A DNA stretch of 64,000 bases from Trichobilharzia szidati (GCA_944472155.2 OX235273.1:83384793-83448792), one strand, 5' to 3'; numbered from the stretch's first letter, positions 26,201 to 38,177 are shown. Numbers and translations: made by a program. Notes: generated by a model from the letters alone, not told the origin.

Positions 26201-28236
26201 ATTTCTGATTTCGTCAAACATTTGTATTTGCAAAACGTTGTGTGTCTGCTGGTTGAATTTCTGGATAGGTGTCCTTTGAAATTGTCTGCTCAATGTTTCC
26301 GTTGTTTCACTACTTTTTTTCAATAGCTTCATTGCATTTGCCTCCTCCAGGATTGCGATCTGATTATTTGGATAATGTGAGGTCTCTTTTGGATTGTCGG
26401 TCTTCTGATTAAGCAGCTGGTATGCAGTAAAAGAGACATCATCTTTCCTAGCACTCTCCTTCACTCTTTCGTTCATTGCTGTGTAGGTTATATTTAGCTG
26501 CTGCTCTCGTTTTTCATCTTTTCCCTGGCTCACCTTGTACCACACTGTCCTTGTTTCCTTTACAGATTTCAGTTATCGATGTGAACCACATATTATTTTG
26601 CCTAATCTGCTTGACTAAAATGAGTATAAAGCATTCAAGGTGACTTTCTCATTTCTCTCCTTCACTTTCTGTATGTTAAACCAGGATTGTGGTCTACTTC
26701 TTGCCCTTCGAAGACTTCCCAGTTCATCTTTAGGATTGCTTACACTAGATAAAAGTCTGAAGCTACAACTGTTCCCTCGTCCTTCTTGTACCCAGGTAGA
26801 TGCGTTTATCTTTTCTTGAGACTGAAATGTATTCTATCTGATTTTTGATGTGTTCATGAGAAGATATAGTGGAGAAGTTGCAGGAATCTGTGACTCTCGG
26901 AATTGCCTACCAAAGAGTCAGTAATCTAGTCCAACTACCTAGACGAGCGGCTTTCACGATGTCACCAACAGCAATGAAGGCTCTCGCAGAGTGGAGAAGA
27001 ATCTACCTTGAGATTATGACAACGGGACTCAAGCTTGTTGACAGTCATGGAGCCAACTGAATAAGACTGCAGAGAACATACATGCTACCGAATCCCCATG
27101 TTCCAGTCGGAATCCAACAAATAATAATAAAATATTTATCGTCCATATACATACTAAATAATCATCCATTACGAGGTTATCGGTGATATTACTTTGTGTC
27201 CCAATATGGCTTTGAATTTGACATGAAAGATTTTGATATAAACAAGTAAAATTCCATTACACGCATGACATTTACATTTGACAAATATTTTCCCGCATTT
27301 CCGCTTATCTGCTAGTTCATTGAGAAAATTAATAATGAATGTTGTGTTGTGTTCTCATATCCCAAATACAGTCACTCACCATGTAATGAGTGATGTGTGA
27401 GTTATGGGTCAGCGATCACATCACATCTCTTACCATACAGCAGCATTCAGAAACTGACAGTGGGCATTGTGATGTGATCATGTCAATGAGTTTAGATACA
27501 TCTGTCAGTCATTGTTATTTCAGTTTAAGATTTATAAGATCAAGTCGAATAACTAGTTTCTTCATTGGTATTCTGGATTCAGAAAGTGAAATAGAGTCGA
27601 CTTTCAATATTCAGATGATGCGTGGTATTGTATAATTAACTGCAATTGTAACCACGAGATTATCGGCACGATGGATAGTAATTTTATATCGTCCGTAGAG
27701 TGCTCAGAATTATTAGGAATAATGCCTGTAATTTAGTCAGAAGTAGGAAATATTATGATTTCCCTGTCTGATTCTAAAGTATCCTAACTTCTTCTGCTGT
27801 AGCCCGCATATGAAATATTCGAAAACATTCGATTCACACTATTATCTTCATGAAATTAATGTACACTACTAAATATGACCAGATAATAATAATAGACTAT
27901 TAGTAATGAATAGCACTGCATAAATGTTCAGCGACAGATTTAACCAGTTATTTCAGTATACAGATATATCCTATTCACTTAGTATTACAGATGTCAGTGA
28001 CACTCCGAATAAGCTGACATTAATTAAAGTCAACCTACATCGTAGTAATTGTGCAGCTGTTCTGCTGTTGGTGTATCTTCACTATTCCATAAATTTGTCC
28101 ACCTTCGTTGTAATGCCCGGAGCTGTTTTCGAAACGGATTTAGCACAGACTTTATTCCAGACACTGGATGCAGACGAATTTTGATAATCTCAGAGTTCAC
28201 ACAATGTAGACAGATGAGAAGTATGATCACGTTCAT
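20222..28236 (-). CDS. Gene B: cathepsin D-like aspartic protease, both catalytic Asp present
   Basis: Six minus-strand exons: 28039-28236, 24586-24828, 24347-24546, 23213-23332, 21132-21372, 20222-20383. They join in frame at GT/AG sites to 387 aa plus TAA. Signal peptide MNVIILLICLHCVNS, propeptide from EIIKIRLHPV, first active site FDTGSTDTW (exon 2), YDSSKSSTY, exon 3 with NEFDGIIGMSRRNVS and NTPFFPNILSQ, exon 4 [13 protein letters not shown], second active site IIDTGTSLIVG (exon 5), and exon 6 WILGDVFMRKFYTVFDFGE. By family knowledge it should be a secreted or lysosomal acidic endopeptidase; digestion of host protein is a reasonable guess but not shown. The flap reads KYIVGSYSG rather than the usual YGSG, so specificity may differ. 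Intron 2 is 39 bp. Intron 1 (3.2 kb) carries a SINE and LINE pieces. It is the only intact-looking enzyme in the window. Confidence 0.92.
25338..25571 (+). mobile_element. tRNA-derived SINE sharing sequence with the LINE
   Basis: Begins with a tRNA-like head containing an A-box-like GGTGGCACAAAGG and a B box GGTTCGATCC (about 25391-25402). The body CATGAGGCTAGCAACCCC...CTACAGAAACTTC (25467-25521) matches the LINE 5' UTR at 11108-11158. The end TTGAAGCCCTATGTTCCACT (from 25532) matches the LINE 3' end at about 13645-13664. A second copy is at 60413-60644 on the opposite strand. It lies in intron 1 of gene B. Confidence 0.8.
25590..26600 (-). mobile_element. Decayed LINE, antisense to the SINE
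   Basis: Minus-strand frame NERVKESARKDD corresponds to [12 protein letters not shown] of the LINE at 10726. A diverged linker follows, then CVERKTGTCQ resembling the 'VWKERQVP' step before RT. Nearer 25750, SKALRTRREIRIS resembles the post-RT '[13 protein letters not shown]' block. Most RT motifs are missing, so internal deletions are likely. Within intron 1 of gene B. Confidence 0.55.
26870..27135 (+). mobile_element. LINE 3' end fragment
   Basis: The last part (from about 27040) reads like the conserved LINE tail: Trp-Ser-Gln-Leu, then TAENIHATESPCSSRN, followed by an AATAATAATAAA repeat. The upstream frame is uncertain. Within intron 1 of gene B. Confidence 0.4.
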
Positions 28237-28279
28237 TATAATGAATATTAGAAGTATTAAAATTAATTATTTCTTTGTG

Positions 28280-28333
28280 TTTAAATCTACATACTTATAT
28301 TGATATGCTCATTGCTACACAAATGCTTATTGG
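28280..28333 (-). promoter_or_regulatory. Core promoter of gene B
   Basis: Minus strand: CCAAT (28329-28333), GAGCATATCAATATA, then a weak TATA-like ATTTAAA (28280-28286), about 45 bases before the ATG. Same architecture as genes A, D and E, with a less canonical TATA. Confidence 0.5.
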
Positions 28334-29126
28334 TTATCATTGACATTACTGTTGGTTTGTTGTCAGCACATTGTCTAACAATGTGTGATAATCACGGCGT
28401 ATATTTATATATATATATATGTATTAATAGCCTATACAGTGTACGCTTGTTGGAACGGCCAACTCTAATGGTTCAGGATTATCAGGATGTTCTTGACGTG
28501 GTATAATACACCAGGTTTCAGGTATGACAAATAAGTCAATTAAACAAACCGCATTTCCAAACGGTTACTGATTTCTTCTAACATATCTCAACCATAATTT
28601 GCAACTGAGGTTTCAGCTGAATACGTCAGAGAGTTTATTTTTAGGTAGAATCCAGCATAAAATATTTGTCTAAAACTGTTCTCAGATTGTGAGTGGTTTC
28701 GGCTAAATACTGTCAAAAGCACTATCCCTGTGCAGCATAACTATTTCGGAGAGATCAAAGTTTAGAAATACACAACGTGAGGATATACTCAATAAGATAA
28801 GATGTACGTGTACAGCAGGTGCAGTTCAGCCATAGGAAGGTTACCAACGACCGAAGAGAATGTTTATTTATTATATGAGATAAATTTCAACGGAAACGAG
28901 TAATTAGGATTCTGAAGTATCGAAATGGTAAACAAATATTAAATTGAAGAAGTCGTTAGCAATAAGCAGTGTTAAGTCGAACACAAAAGAAGTAACTGAG
29001 GATAGTTAGGAAAGGAATTAACAACTGCCATTGTGGAAATTTGAGTTACCAATTAGATCAATCATTTTGCGCCGTTCTATCTACCAACGTTTTCATAAGC
29101 AGCTAGAAAGTGGATAGTTATAAAAT
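28334..29126. other. Upstream of gene B, nothing recognised
   Basis: AT-rich, with a short TA-rich run near 28400. No gene or repeat family recognised. Confidence 0.4.
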
Positions 29127-29401
29127 TACTTCGAATAATCCCAGTGTATTAAGAAAACGAAATGAAGATTTTTCTGAAGTGAATTTTTAAAAATGACCCA
29201 ATGTGTTTCAATACTCAAATTATTACAGATAATTCTGCAACATTTATGGTCTGCATATTTTGAAAATGATTAATTAATTATAGGTTTCAAGGCCGTAGGT
29301 GTTACGAACTTCCTGGAAAAAATTGAGCGCCGAGTCAGATTGATTCATTATAAATTAATTAAATTAATCCCAGCGTGTTAAGAAAATCAAAACAAGATTT
29401 T

Positions 29402-29442
29402 TCTGAACGTTTCGCTGTGTAAGCCACAGCTTCTTCAGCAGA
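29402..29442 (-). ncRNA. Hammerhead-ribozyme-like motif in the Penelope 3' region
   Basis: On the minus strand: stem I TCTG, core CTGAAGA, one extra A, stem II GCTGTG-gctta-CACAGC (6 perfect pairs), core GAAA, minimal stem III CG/U, cleavage triplet GTT, then CAGA closing stem I. Hammerheads with a very short stem III are known in Penelope-like elements. The extra A between core and stem II is a departure from the strict consensus, so cleavage activity is not certain. Confidence 0.55.
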
Positions 29443-29768
29443 TTTATTCGGATTATTATTAATCATCAAAATATATAGTCAAAATTTTTTACATAAATTG
29501 AAGTCAGTTTATTTGAAGGTCATTTGTCCATGGACATTTTTACCAATAGATAATATGTAAGCAGTCATCACATATATTTGTAATGACTACTGTCAAGTTG
29601 TTGTTGTGTTCACTCGTATGTGGTTAATTTGTACAGATTAGTTTTGTATGAGTGTGTGTATGTATGTTATTTTTCATATGGCAAATACGGGAATTCATAT
29701 GTGATAAACATGATCCTACATGTTTTAAAAGGTCATGGAGGCTCATAGAGTGTTTATTGCATTTTTTT

Positions 29769-30270
29769 TCATTTGTCTTGCTTCATAAGAGTTTGCCATA
29801 TAGGTGATAAGTCTATCCCTTCTTTCCTATTCACTGCATTCGATGTGGTTAAGATGTGCAAGGCTTCAGAAGTCAATCTTTCTTTATGTGAATGAAATCC
29901 TCCTCCAAGAATTTCGACATTGTCGAAATCAATCATATGTCCACTGTCTATAGCATGCATTGCTATAGCCGATCTTTTTTCTAGACTTTTTAGTTCTACT
30001 TCATTTCTAGGTGGACGTTTCGTGCATAGTCTATGTTCATTCACTCTGACCTTCACCTGCCTACTGCTCTCCCCTATATAGCATGCATCACATTCTGAAC
30101 ACTTTATCTTGTAGACAGAATTACTTTGTGACATTCTGGGAACTATATCTTTGACATGCACTAACGCTTTCTCCAGAGAATTAGAAGGTTTGACATAGAC
30201 TTTAATATTATATGAGGCAAATAGTCTTTGAAGTTGTTCAGCAGTGTCCTTTCGGTATGGGATGGCTATC
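29769..30270 (-). pseudogene. Penelope GIY-YIG endonuclease domain
   Basis: The frame starts just after the RT stop with STIAIPYRKDTAEQLQRLF, a linker typical of Penelope proteins. It continues VYVKPSNSLEKALVHVKD and the GIY-YIG core VYKIKCSECDACYIGESSRQ with VRVNEHR, then a GHMIDFDNVEILGGG block. It is in a different frame from RT, so a one-base frameshift separates the domains. Function in intact relatives: nicking target DNA for retrotransposition. Confidence 0.8.
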
Positions 30271-31429
30271 GTCGATAGCCAGGATTTTTCAATTTTTGTT
30301 TCCCCTTATGCTGCTTTCTATTGGTAATATTATCTAGTAGCTTTCCAGGATAACCATTTCCAATCAAAATCTGTTTTATGTTGGATATCTCGTTCTCCAT
30401 ATCGTCAGTATCTGTTATAATGTTTCTAGCTCTGTTAACGAGATTTAAAGCTACCGAAACTTTCATTCCTATTGGATGGTCTGATTGGAAATTCAAATAC
30501 TTGTTGGAATGTGTCGGCTTTCTGTATATGGTAAACTTTACTTTTTCGTCAGTTTGTCTTTTTACAAGACAATCAAGGAAGTTTAGAGTTCCCTCAGCTG
30601 ATTCTATTTCATTAGTAAACTCAATATATTCTGAGATTAAGTTAATTTCTGTTAGAAAGCTTTCTTTTTCAGCTTTCTTTATGATGATAAATGTGTCATC
30701 TACATATCTGTAACAAATTCTAGGATGACAACTAAAACTTGTCAATGCTTTCTTTCCTGGGGCTTTCATATATAGGTTAGCTACAATTGGAGATGCTGGT
30801 GAACCCATTGCAACTCCATTTGTTTGACAGCATAGTTTGTCTTTAGAGGTAAAATATGTAGATTCCAAACAAAGTTTTAAGCATTTTATAACTTCATCTA
30901 TTGATAATAAAGATTTAGTTAATACTTCTTGATTGTTTTCAAGTTCATATTTCATAATATCGAGTGAATCACAAATAGGAATACTAGTAAATAAAGAAAC
31001 CACATCAAAACTTGCCATAATTTCGTCTTCTTCAATATTTATGTCCATTACTTTTCTTTTAAATTCCTCAATATTTTTGATGTTCGAAGGAATATTGTAT
31101 TGAAGTGGTTTCAGTATTCGTGATATGAATTTTGATAAAGTAAATGTTACTGAATTGGTAAAATCAATTATTGGTCTTAAAGGAACATCTACTTTATGTA
31201 TTTTCGGCCTTCCATAAAATCTCGTGGCCGTGTTTGTCTTGGGAGCTATTGAAAACCAAACTGAATTCCCTAGTTTTGGTTTCAATTCTCTAAGTATATT
31301 GCATACTTGGGCTTTTAATTTGTTCATCGCACTAGACATTTTGTTTACTGGTACTAAAGTGTAAGGTCCTGCTTCGATATGTTCCAAAGCTTTTTTGTCA
31401 TAGTAGTCATTGTTATTCGCATTTCCCAA
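30266..31429 (-). pseudogene. Penelope-type reverse transcriptase
   Basis: Open for 387 codons. Visible motifs: ATRFYGRPKIHKVDVPLRPI, ASFDVVSLFTSIPI (motif A Asp), CQTNGVAMGSPASPIVANLY (motif B), CYRYVDDTFIII (catalytic YVDD), TLNFLDCLVKR and FTIYRKPTHSNKYLNF. This order is that of Penelope-like RTs, related to telomerase. The frame ends at NPGYRR and is out of phase with the endonuclease. No natural ATG at the start; the N-terminus is truncated. Confidence 0.88.
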
Positions 31430-31480
31430 TGAATGGAAAACAAAATGATACTGTTTTGACTGACGTTTGGCTTTTGAATG

Positions 31481-32084
31481 TTATCAGCTTAATCAAAATA
31501 TTACTAAACCATAATTCATAAGATCTCGGATTCTTATGCAGTAACCGAATCATCTTTCTTCAGCATAAGGTAATTCTTAAGTTGTAATAGGATGGAGTCA
31601 TTTATATCTGTGAGGCACTTAGACCTGACCAAATGCAGATCACTTGACCCTAATAAGATTAGAAATCTAATAAATGGCTCAGCTACATCACTGAGTGCAG
31701 TTACACACAGCCACAAAATGGGACGGGATTAGACGACAGACCTAAATCGAGTGTCAAAGGTTGGATGCATAGATTGAAAGCTAGAGGTCTATTTACCGAA
31801 GCGGCTGAGAATACGTGCACTGGGAATGGTCCAACACCTGTCTCAGACATCTTCAAAATTATATTACTCCTACAAGAAATGAGGAGGAAGGAAGAGAACT
31901 GTATAAATCAAGATTCGAGCAACAAATCACTTTTAGGAAGTCATCAATAAATTTTACTGTTTCAATGTTTGATATATTCAATAAATTATTAATTGTTGAT
32001 TCGTGCATTCATACCTGGAAGTAGAATATCTTAGAATTCGATAAGCCCACCAATGATGAAACTCGACTTTCTAGAAATACAGTC
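31481..32084. other. Nothing recognised
   Basis: Short frames only. Around 31750-31960 there are overlapping frames without a recognisable domain. Confidence 0.35.
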
Positions 32085-32330
32085 GTGAAATCATTCTTGT
32101 TAGTCCATCTGGTGCGATATCACGAAGCAGCTTTCTGGATATTGGAAACGCCAAATCCCAATTGTGTTACCTTCAACCAAAGAGTATTTCGAGGGGATAT
32201 CGAACGTTTTGCCCATGAAGACTTGAGCTTCAGAATATATGAAAAATTGATAATTGAGGTGAAAGTTCTTGACTTAAGTGTCAATGAAAAGGCTCCTTAC
32301 AGTTTTTCTTAAAACATCTATGCGTCCATA
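32085..32330 (+). repeat. Unclassified repeat, relative of 5.1-5.4 kb
   Basis: Plus-strand frame DIERFAHEDLSFRIYEKLII...NEKAPYSFS aligns with the minus-strand frame at 5103-5300 and 55467-55649. A third independent locus supports a dispersed repeat with once-coding content. Family unknown. Confidence 0.5.
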
Positions 32331-32334
32331 TAAA

Positions 32335-32600
32335 TCAAAAATTATATAGCGAATGCAACGCTGACCAGACCGTTGAGTGACAGCAAATGACAGGCAATCA
32401 AGCGGAAGATGAAAGGGAAGCGACGAGTTGGATGTGTGTCTGAGGTTGACATGGAGGAGATCGTGTGAGAAGGAGATGGATGCTTTGCTTCAATCATGGA
32501 GCCATCGAAAAGAGACTGCAGAACAACAGAGTGAAATGGAGATGTGCTTTGTTTAAGCCATATTTCCCACTCTTAATCTAAGGAAACTGTAATAATAATG
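32335..32600 (+). mobile_element. LINE 3' end fragment
   Basis: Matches the tail of the LINE at 13480-13690: AAAGGGAAGCGACGAGTTGG, then GGAGGAGATCGTGTGA, a CATGGAGCCA block, GGAAACTGTAATAATAATGA end. Frame destroyed. Confidence 0.75.
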
Positions 32601-34650
32601 ACATACCACATCTTTCTTATCACAAGAACTTTCTACACCCGCCACTGTTAATTTTACTGTGGAGATGAGATTACTTCAAATATACGATGGTGGAAAATTA
32701 TATGTGCTGAGAGCTTCACGAGTGTCCAGAAATTAACCTCACTTCTTGAATTTTCTCCCTTTAAGTCCCACTCAACTAATTCGCATTCAGACACTACTAA
32801 CTAAGAAGTGTTTTTGATGACAGCATATTTTAATATGATTATTAACGTAGGCTTATTCAGAGGAAAATTTTTTCATACTATAAATATTACCAGAGTATTT
32901 TACTGCGTAATACTCAGACTTTGTAAAAGATCTTTAAGCGGACTTGCGAGTGACAGAATCCCATGTGACACGGTGGTGCTGATCTGCAGAAAAATCCAAA
33001 TTCTAGCAAGGAATCTTCCTCCACCACTTTCGAGAAATACATGATTTCCGGTTGAAAGTCAATAAAACACATGCGTGAGTTCATTTTGCAGAATCAGGAT
33101 ATGCTTGAATGGTTTAAACAAAAGAAAGTGAGAAAATTTCATATATTATTTTGGACGGAAATTAAGGTAGCCTATCGAATTAAGTTGGTGACCTGAAAAG
33201 ATCTTATGTTATTAGTAGCTTTTGTGGGGTGTCATATGTCACTACATAAATGTAAATGATAGGTTGGCAGTATTTCTACGCGTTGATGGTGAATTAATTT
33301 ATAACTTCATACTCGATAACTGATATTTTTCCTTGCTACATTGTATTGAATAAGCTGTTCTTATACATTCATAAACCACTGATAAGAAATAATATCTGTG
33401 AAAAGTCCGTGCATGGCGGAATAGACCAATTCATCATAATTTTATTTCAGTGGTTATCTACACAGAATACGATGTTTGTGATGTCACTGATATTTAGAGT
33501 AAAATGACTGTCAGTGATATTGTTTCTTTGATGAATTGAAAACAAGTCCAACAGTTGGTTGGATCACGAGCAGTACATTTGCTCGAAATATCAGCAAATT
33601 CTGAAGCTCGTCATTGTGTAAATTTTGATAAGTATGTGTTTTAACATTTTATCTCTTCTTAATATACACGTACACGGCTGACATGCAGTTACCACAAACA
33701 AATTATTCACTGGTGACGTGAATAAATGAGAACTTAGGAATTCTACAGTAGTAAAAGAAATAAAACTGACACACTTACTTTCTTTCTTGTCTGTTCATTA
33801 CTGTGACCTCTAATTTAGCGAGCTCGTCAAACCTCATCATGGTTCACTGAGAAGAGGTTAGATAGTCTTTATCTCCATTTCATTTGTTTTGAAATTTATA
33901 CTACTCATCACTAGTAACCACCATGATATAATATTGAAATCGCCATTTTATTACGTCTTTACCACAGTTATTGATTCGAATTGGAATTCATCCTACTTAT
34001 CGTCAAACGTTCCGTTACGAGTGGAATAATTCTCTTCTTATGGTTAAACTGAACACTGTTTATTCGAATCCATTTGATTCTTATCCTCCTCATTCGCGTG
34101 TTGTTTGTATTTCCACGCGGATAACGTACTGGGTACAGCTTTGTCGTGTTTCTGTACTGAAACACAGTGACAGTGCGTTTGACGCCATACATACTCAATA
34201 CCTCACATTCTGAAATGTATAAATTCTACTTATTATATATGTGTAATATACTACTGTGTTTTGGACAAATCATGTGTGTATCACCGATTACAGATTATAG
34301 AATCCAGACTACTTGGAAGGAAACTACAGTCTCCTAGATGAATGATCCTCTTAGAACTCAGTGTACTTTCATTGAGTATCACTCTCTGTCTCTGTCGAAT
34401 CATAGAATTGTGTACTGCCAACTGGTACTTCTGGCGTAACTGTAATTAGTAACATTTAAAAGGAAATGAAAAGTGGCTTTTCAGATACCCTCAGCTAATT
34501 ATCGGTTTTTTGATGTTAACTGTTGCATTTTGCGGTACTGTGACGCCAAAATATGCCGCACGTGTCAGTCTCTTCATAATACCTACATGATATATATTTC
34601 CAAAGTTTGAAGCACTTGTTATCTGTTATACTACTGTCCATTTAAATTCC
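32601..34650. other. Non-coding stretch, nothing recognised
   Basis: AT-rich, without a supportable gene or repeat family. Confidence 0.4.
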
Positions 34651-35149
34651 TACATTTGTGTTCAACTTTATACTACTTGCCATTAGTAAGTAGTCGAAAT
34701 ATATTTTCTCACTTCTTAAAGACGGATTAGTTTGCCATCGAAGTTTAACCCACCTGATGTATTCGGACCCTATTTTGGTGTATGGTGACTAATTTCTTGT
34801 AGTTGAACATTATCTGCTCTATACACTTTATTTGTGTACTCGTTACTGTTGAACAATGTTTATTCCCATCCCTTTATTCCGTGTCTGGCATTCACAAGCT
34901 GTTTAAATAACACGTGGATCACCTTTGACACAGCTCTGCTGTTTTCACTTATTGAGCTTGACCTTGACGCGCTGTTCGAATTTTGTGTTACATTACTTAG
35001 TTACACAAAATTCTGATTTCTGTGGTGTTTGTGGCCAGGAATTCGCAGAAATTAATGTAATTCGTTTACCTTCGAACACTGATTCTGTGGATATAATCTT
35101 GTTGACCATTAGTACCTATAAGGAACTGTCGGCCATTTTGTGATTGTTA
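34651..35149 (+). repeat. Left arm of a 4-kb inverted repeat
   Basis: About 500 bp, nearly identical to the reverse complement of 38178-38680. A 60-codon open frame in each arm (34834-35016 and 38313-38495) is identical in sequence, showing very low divergence. Confidence 0.9.
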
Positions 35150-35379
35150 GACACTAACTAATAACGACAATTGAGTGTTTTATTGTTTTTACATGTCCAA
35201 GTTGGCGCAAGTTGGTTTGTCTCTGGTTCGCATGTCATTTTTGGCAATTGTATTTAACAGTGATATTTTTGCCGCGGTTTTTGTCTCTGTCGATGCTTTT
35301 CCTGTTGTGACATTTTGTTGTTGTTCTGATTGCCTTGCTTCTTATTTCCCTGCTTATTATGGTAGCAGTGGTGTGGCTG

Positions 35380-35950
35380 TCATAATGTCACCAACGGCAA
35401 CGAAGGCCCCCACATACTGGGAGGTGATCTCGCCCAGGATAACACCACAAGATTCAACTCAAAAGAATGGGGAGTGACAATTGTGCAGTGTTATGCACCC
35501 ACAAACAACGCAGACCTCGAATAGAGAGAAGAGTTCTACAAGCAACTACAGGCAACAATGGACAATACTCCAGTCGGCGACATTACAATACTAATGGGAG
35601 AAATTAACGTCAAACTGGGGCCAGACAAATAAGGGAGAGAATTCACTATAGGTAGAGAAGCTTTTCGAGAGATGAACTCTTCACCAAATTCTGCGCCTTC
35701 AATGAACTAGTGATTGGCGACAGCATATTCAAGCACAAGGATATTCACAAAGCGACATGGGTGTCACCAGACGGGTGATCTGAAAACCAAATTTGTTTCA
35801 TGTCGATGCTCCTCAAGAAAGTGGAGACGCAGCTTACTGGGCACAAAAGTAAGAAGAGTAGTAGACGTTGGCTCAGACCACTATCTCTTACAAGGAAAAC
35901 TCCAAAGCAAATTAAAAGCTTTCAAGGAAACAGGAGCTGAAACGCGGTAG
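35380..35950 (+). mobile_element. LINE endonuclease fragment
   Basis: Plus-strand pieces of an APE-type endonuclease: KEWGVTIVQCYAPTNNADLE, DITILMGEINVKLG, then RRVVDVGSDHYLLQGKLQSK. Stops and frameshifts interrupt it. It contains the endonuclease centre that the LINE at 10726 lacks. It ends at KETGAE, and the same end is repeated at the start of the next fragment at 36966, so these are two separate insertions. Confidence 0.75.
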
Positions 35951-36189
35951 TGGAAACGTGATGATTTGTCACAACGGCTTTTACTGATTTATTGGAGTAA
36001 AAGAAAAGCTGAATAGGTGTCTTGGTTTTAGGTAATGAGGTGAACAATCTAGTGAATGAGTTGTATTGAGGGGGCACATAGAAACGGAGAAAAACATGTG
36101 AATATTCTAATAACAACAACAGCTTCATTCTCAAGAGTGATTGTACAGAACTATCAGTGGAGTTCATTTCATGATATTTTTTCCTTGTC

Positions 36190-36690
36190 CAATGTCTTCA
36201 GATAAAATAATAATTGACAGGGGATCCTGTGACGCAATACTATCCGACCTGAAGTGCAGACGAACCCAGTATAGTATACATATAGAAGCACATGCATACG
36301 TCCCTTCCGCACCGTCTGTAGGTATTAATCGAAATATGTTTTCTCATTATGCAGACCTTAATACAGTTTTCAAAATATCCGTTCTCACTAAATGAGTCTC
36401 CCATTATTTTATTGCATCATTCGGGTCTTACTAACAGGGAACATTAGACCACTAGTGGAACTTCGTTTGTATGCCAGAAGAAGAGACGATCTGAGATGGA
36501 AGTATTTGCGAATCCATGACTTCTTCCGGAAAATACCCAGCATAATACTGCCATCCGGCCTTCCCATTAGATACACGTCAATAAACGACAAATTATTGTC
36601 CTTCTGTCTTTCATATGTGGACTCAATGTTTGGGTGAGCCACATTGAAAGATTTGAGGTGGACCTCGACATTCATTCAATTCCTATTTAA
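36190..36690 (-). mobile_element. Penelope-like RT, C-terminal fragment
   Basis: Minus-strand frame LKSFNVAHPNIESTYERQKD, then NNLSFIDVYLMGRPDGS, FRKKSWIRKYFHLRS and YKRSS. This is the part of a Penelope/related RT following the YVDD box ('FLDV...RKPTWTGQYLNF' type). Degenerate sequence resembling the following 'NGYP' thumb region continues to about 36200. A different subfamily from the element at 30-31 kb. It lies inside the 4-kb inverted repeat. Confidence 0.65.
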
Positions 36691-36965
36691 GATGAAAGTA
36701 TTGTGTATGCATCCACAGCAGAACGAGAGTTGGTTGATCGCATTTGTGAGCGGATTGTTCTCTAATTTGGCCATAAATAAGTTGGCTAAATAAATAACCA
36801 AGATATAATTGACTGCCGATCCTTACACTTGAAACTGAATCTCAATGCATAGCTGAAAATACACGTTCCTCGTACAGCGGAGTAGTCAGGCTTTACAGTT
36901 AGAAAATAGAATATTAGTCACACAAATTTGAAACCAATGTGGTTAATGGAATTAACGTCCAGGCA

Positions 36966-38165
36966 TATGAAGCCTGCTGGACACAAAAGTAAGAAGAGGA
37001 GCAGACGTTGGCTCAGACCACTACCTCGTACAAGGGACAATCCAAATCAAATTAAAAGCTTTCAGAGAAACAGGAGCTGCAGATAGACCACAAGCCAAGC
37101 TCAACACTCAGAAACTGAAGGACCAGGATACAAAGGATATCTTCACTGCAAGCATAAAGGACAAAGCCGAGACACAAATCAACACTGGCGAAGAGGTCAG
37201 CGTCGAAAAGCACTGGAACAACTTGAAGACAGTGTGGAGTCAAACCTGCATGGAAGTTCTAGGCAGAAATAAGAGACAGGACAAACAGTGGCTCACTACG
37301 GGCACTTGGAGACTGATAGAAGAGAGAGGGATGGTGAAACAAAAGATTCTCCAGTGCACCGACGAGCAGCAAAAACAGGATTTGAATGCAAGCTACAAGA
37401 CACTGAACAAAAGAGTAAAGAAGAGTGCCAGGGAAGACGAAAGAAAATATTATGAAGCCATGGCAAGTGAAGCAGAACAAGCTGCAGGCAAAGGAGATCT
37501 CGCAACACTCTACCAAACAACTAGGTACCTATCGAGCAAAAGTTTGACACAAATCAAGCTGTGAAGGATGACAATGGAAAGTCAATCACCAGAGAGGTGG
37601 AGCAAAGGAAACACTGGGCTGAACACCACCTACAACGCGCCCAACAACACCAACGACGGAGACGGAGCTACCAGTGAAAACCAACACTCCAACGAAATCA
37701 GAAGTCCTGAAGGCAATCAAGATGCTGAAAGCTGGAAAAGCAGCAGGACCAGATGGAATCCCAGCAGAAGCATTGAAAATGGATCCAGAGACAACAGCGG
37801 ACTTGATGACGCCACTACTGGAGAAGGTCTGGAAAGAAGGCAAAGTGCCCGAGGATTGGAAGAAAGGATACTTATTCAAACTACCAAAGAAAGGAGACCT
37901 AAGTCAATGCAAGAACTGGCGCGGAATTATGCTCCTGCCCATCCCAAGGAAAATACTAATTCGCATCATCCTGGAGACAATCAAACATGCGCTGGATGAA
38001 AAACTTCGACCGGAACAGGCTGGATTCAGGAGAAACAAGTCATGCATTGATCAGATCGCAGGACTACGGATCATCACTGAACAAAGCTCCGTACCTCAAC
38101 TCCATTGAATTTGAAGAGTCCTTCGATAGCGTCGATCGAGAGGTGATTTGGAACTAAATCGCTAC
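36966..38165 (+). mobile_element. LINE fragment: endonuclease end to RT motif A
   Basis: Closely similar to 11395-12630 of the LINE in gene [87 protein letters not shown] and [20 protein letters not shown] deletion and frameshift lie near 37560-37630. It stops in RT motif A, where the right inverted-repeat arm begins. Confidence 0.88.
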
Positions 38166-38177
38166 TACCGGTTAATG

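Larger units (their letters stand above)
29127..31480 (-). mobile_element. Penelope-like retroelement (RT + GIY-YIG), 5'-truncated
   Basis: On the minus strand an RT frame (31429-30266) is followed by a GIY-YIG endonuclease frame (about 30270-29769) and a 3' region with a hammerhead-like fold (29402-29442). A segment at 29130-29178 (CCCAGTGTATTAAGAAAACG...) partly repeats 29350-29405, as expected for the repeated terminal sequence of Penelope elements. The N-terminal part before RT is absent or unreadable beyond about 31480. Confidence 0.85.

Noticed and set aside
28400..28430. TA-rich run as a regulatory or origin element
   Set aside because: Simple low-complexity repeat; nothing else supports a function.
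30264..30290. Perfect short palindrome (GGCTATCGACGATAGCC) at the RT/endonuclease frame break, as a frameshift signal
   Set aside because: It lies within sequence encoding the linker WLSTIAI in the endonuclease frame; a simple indel in the A-rich run explains the shift better.
35380..38165. A single LINE interrupted by a Penelope fragment
   Set aside because: The sequence around DVGSDH is present in both pieces, so they are two separate insertions.
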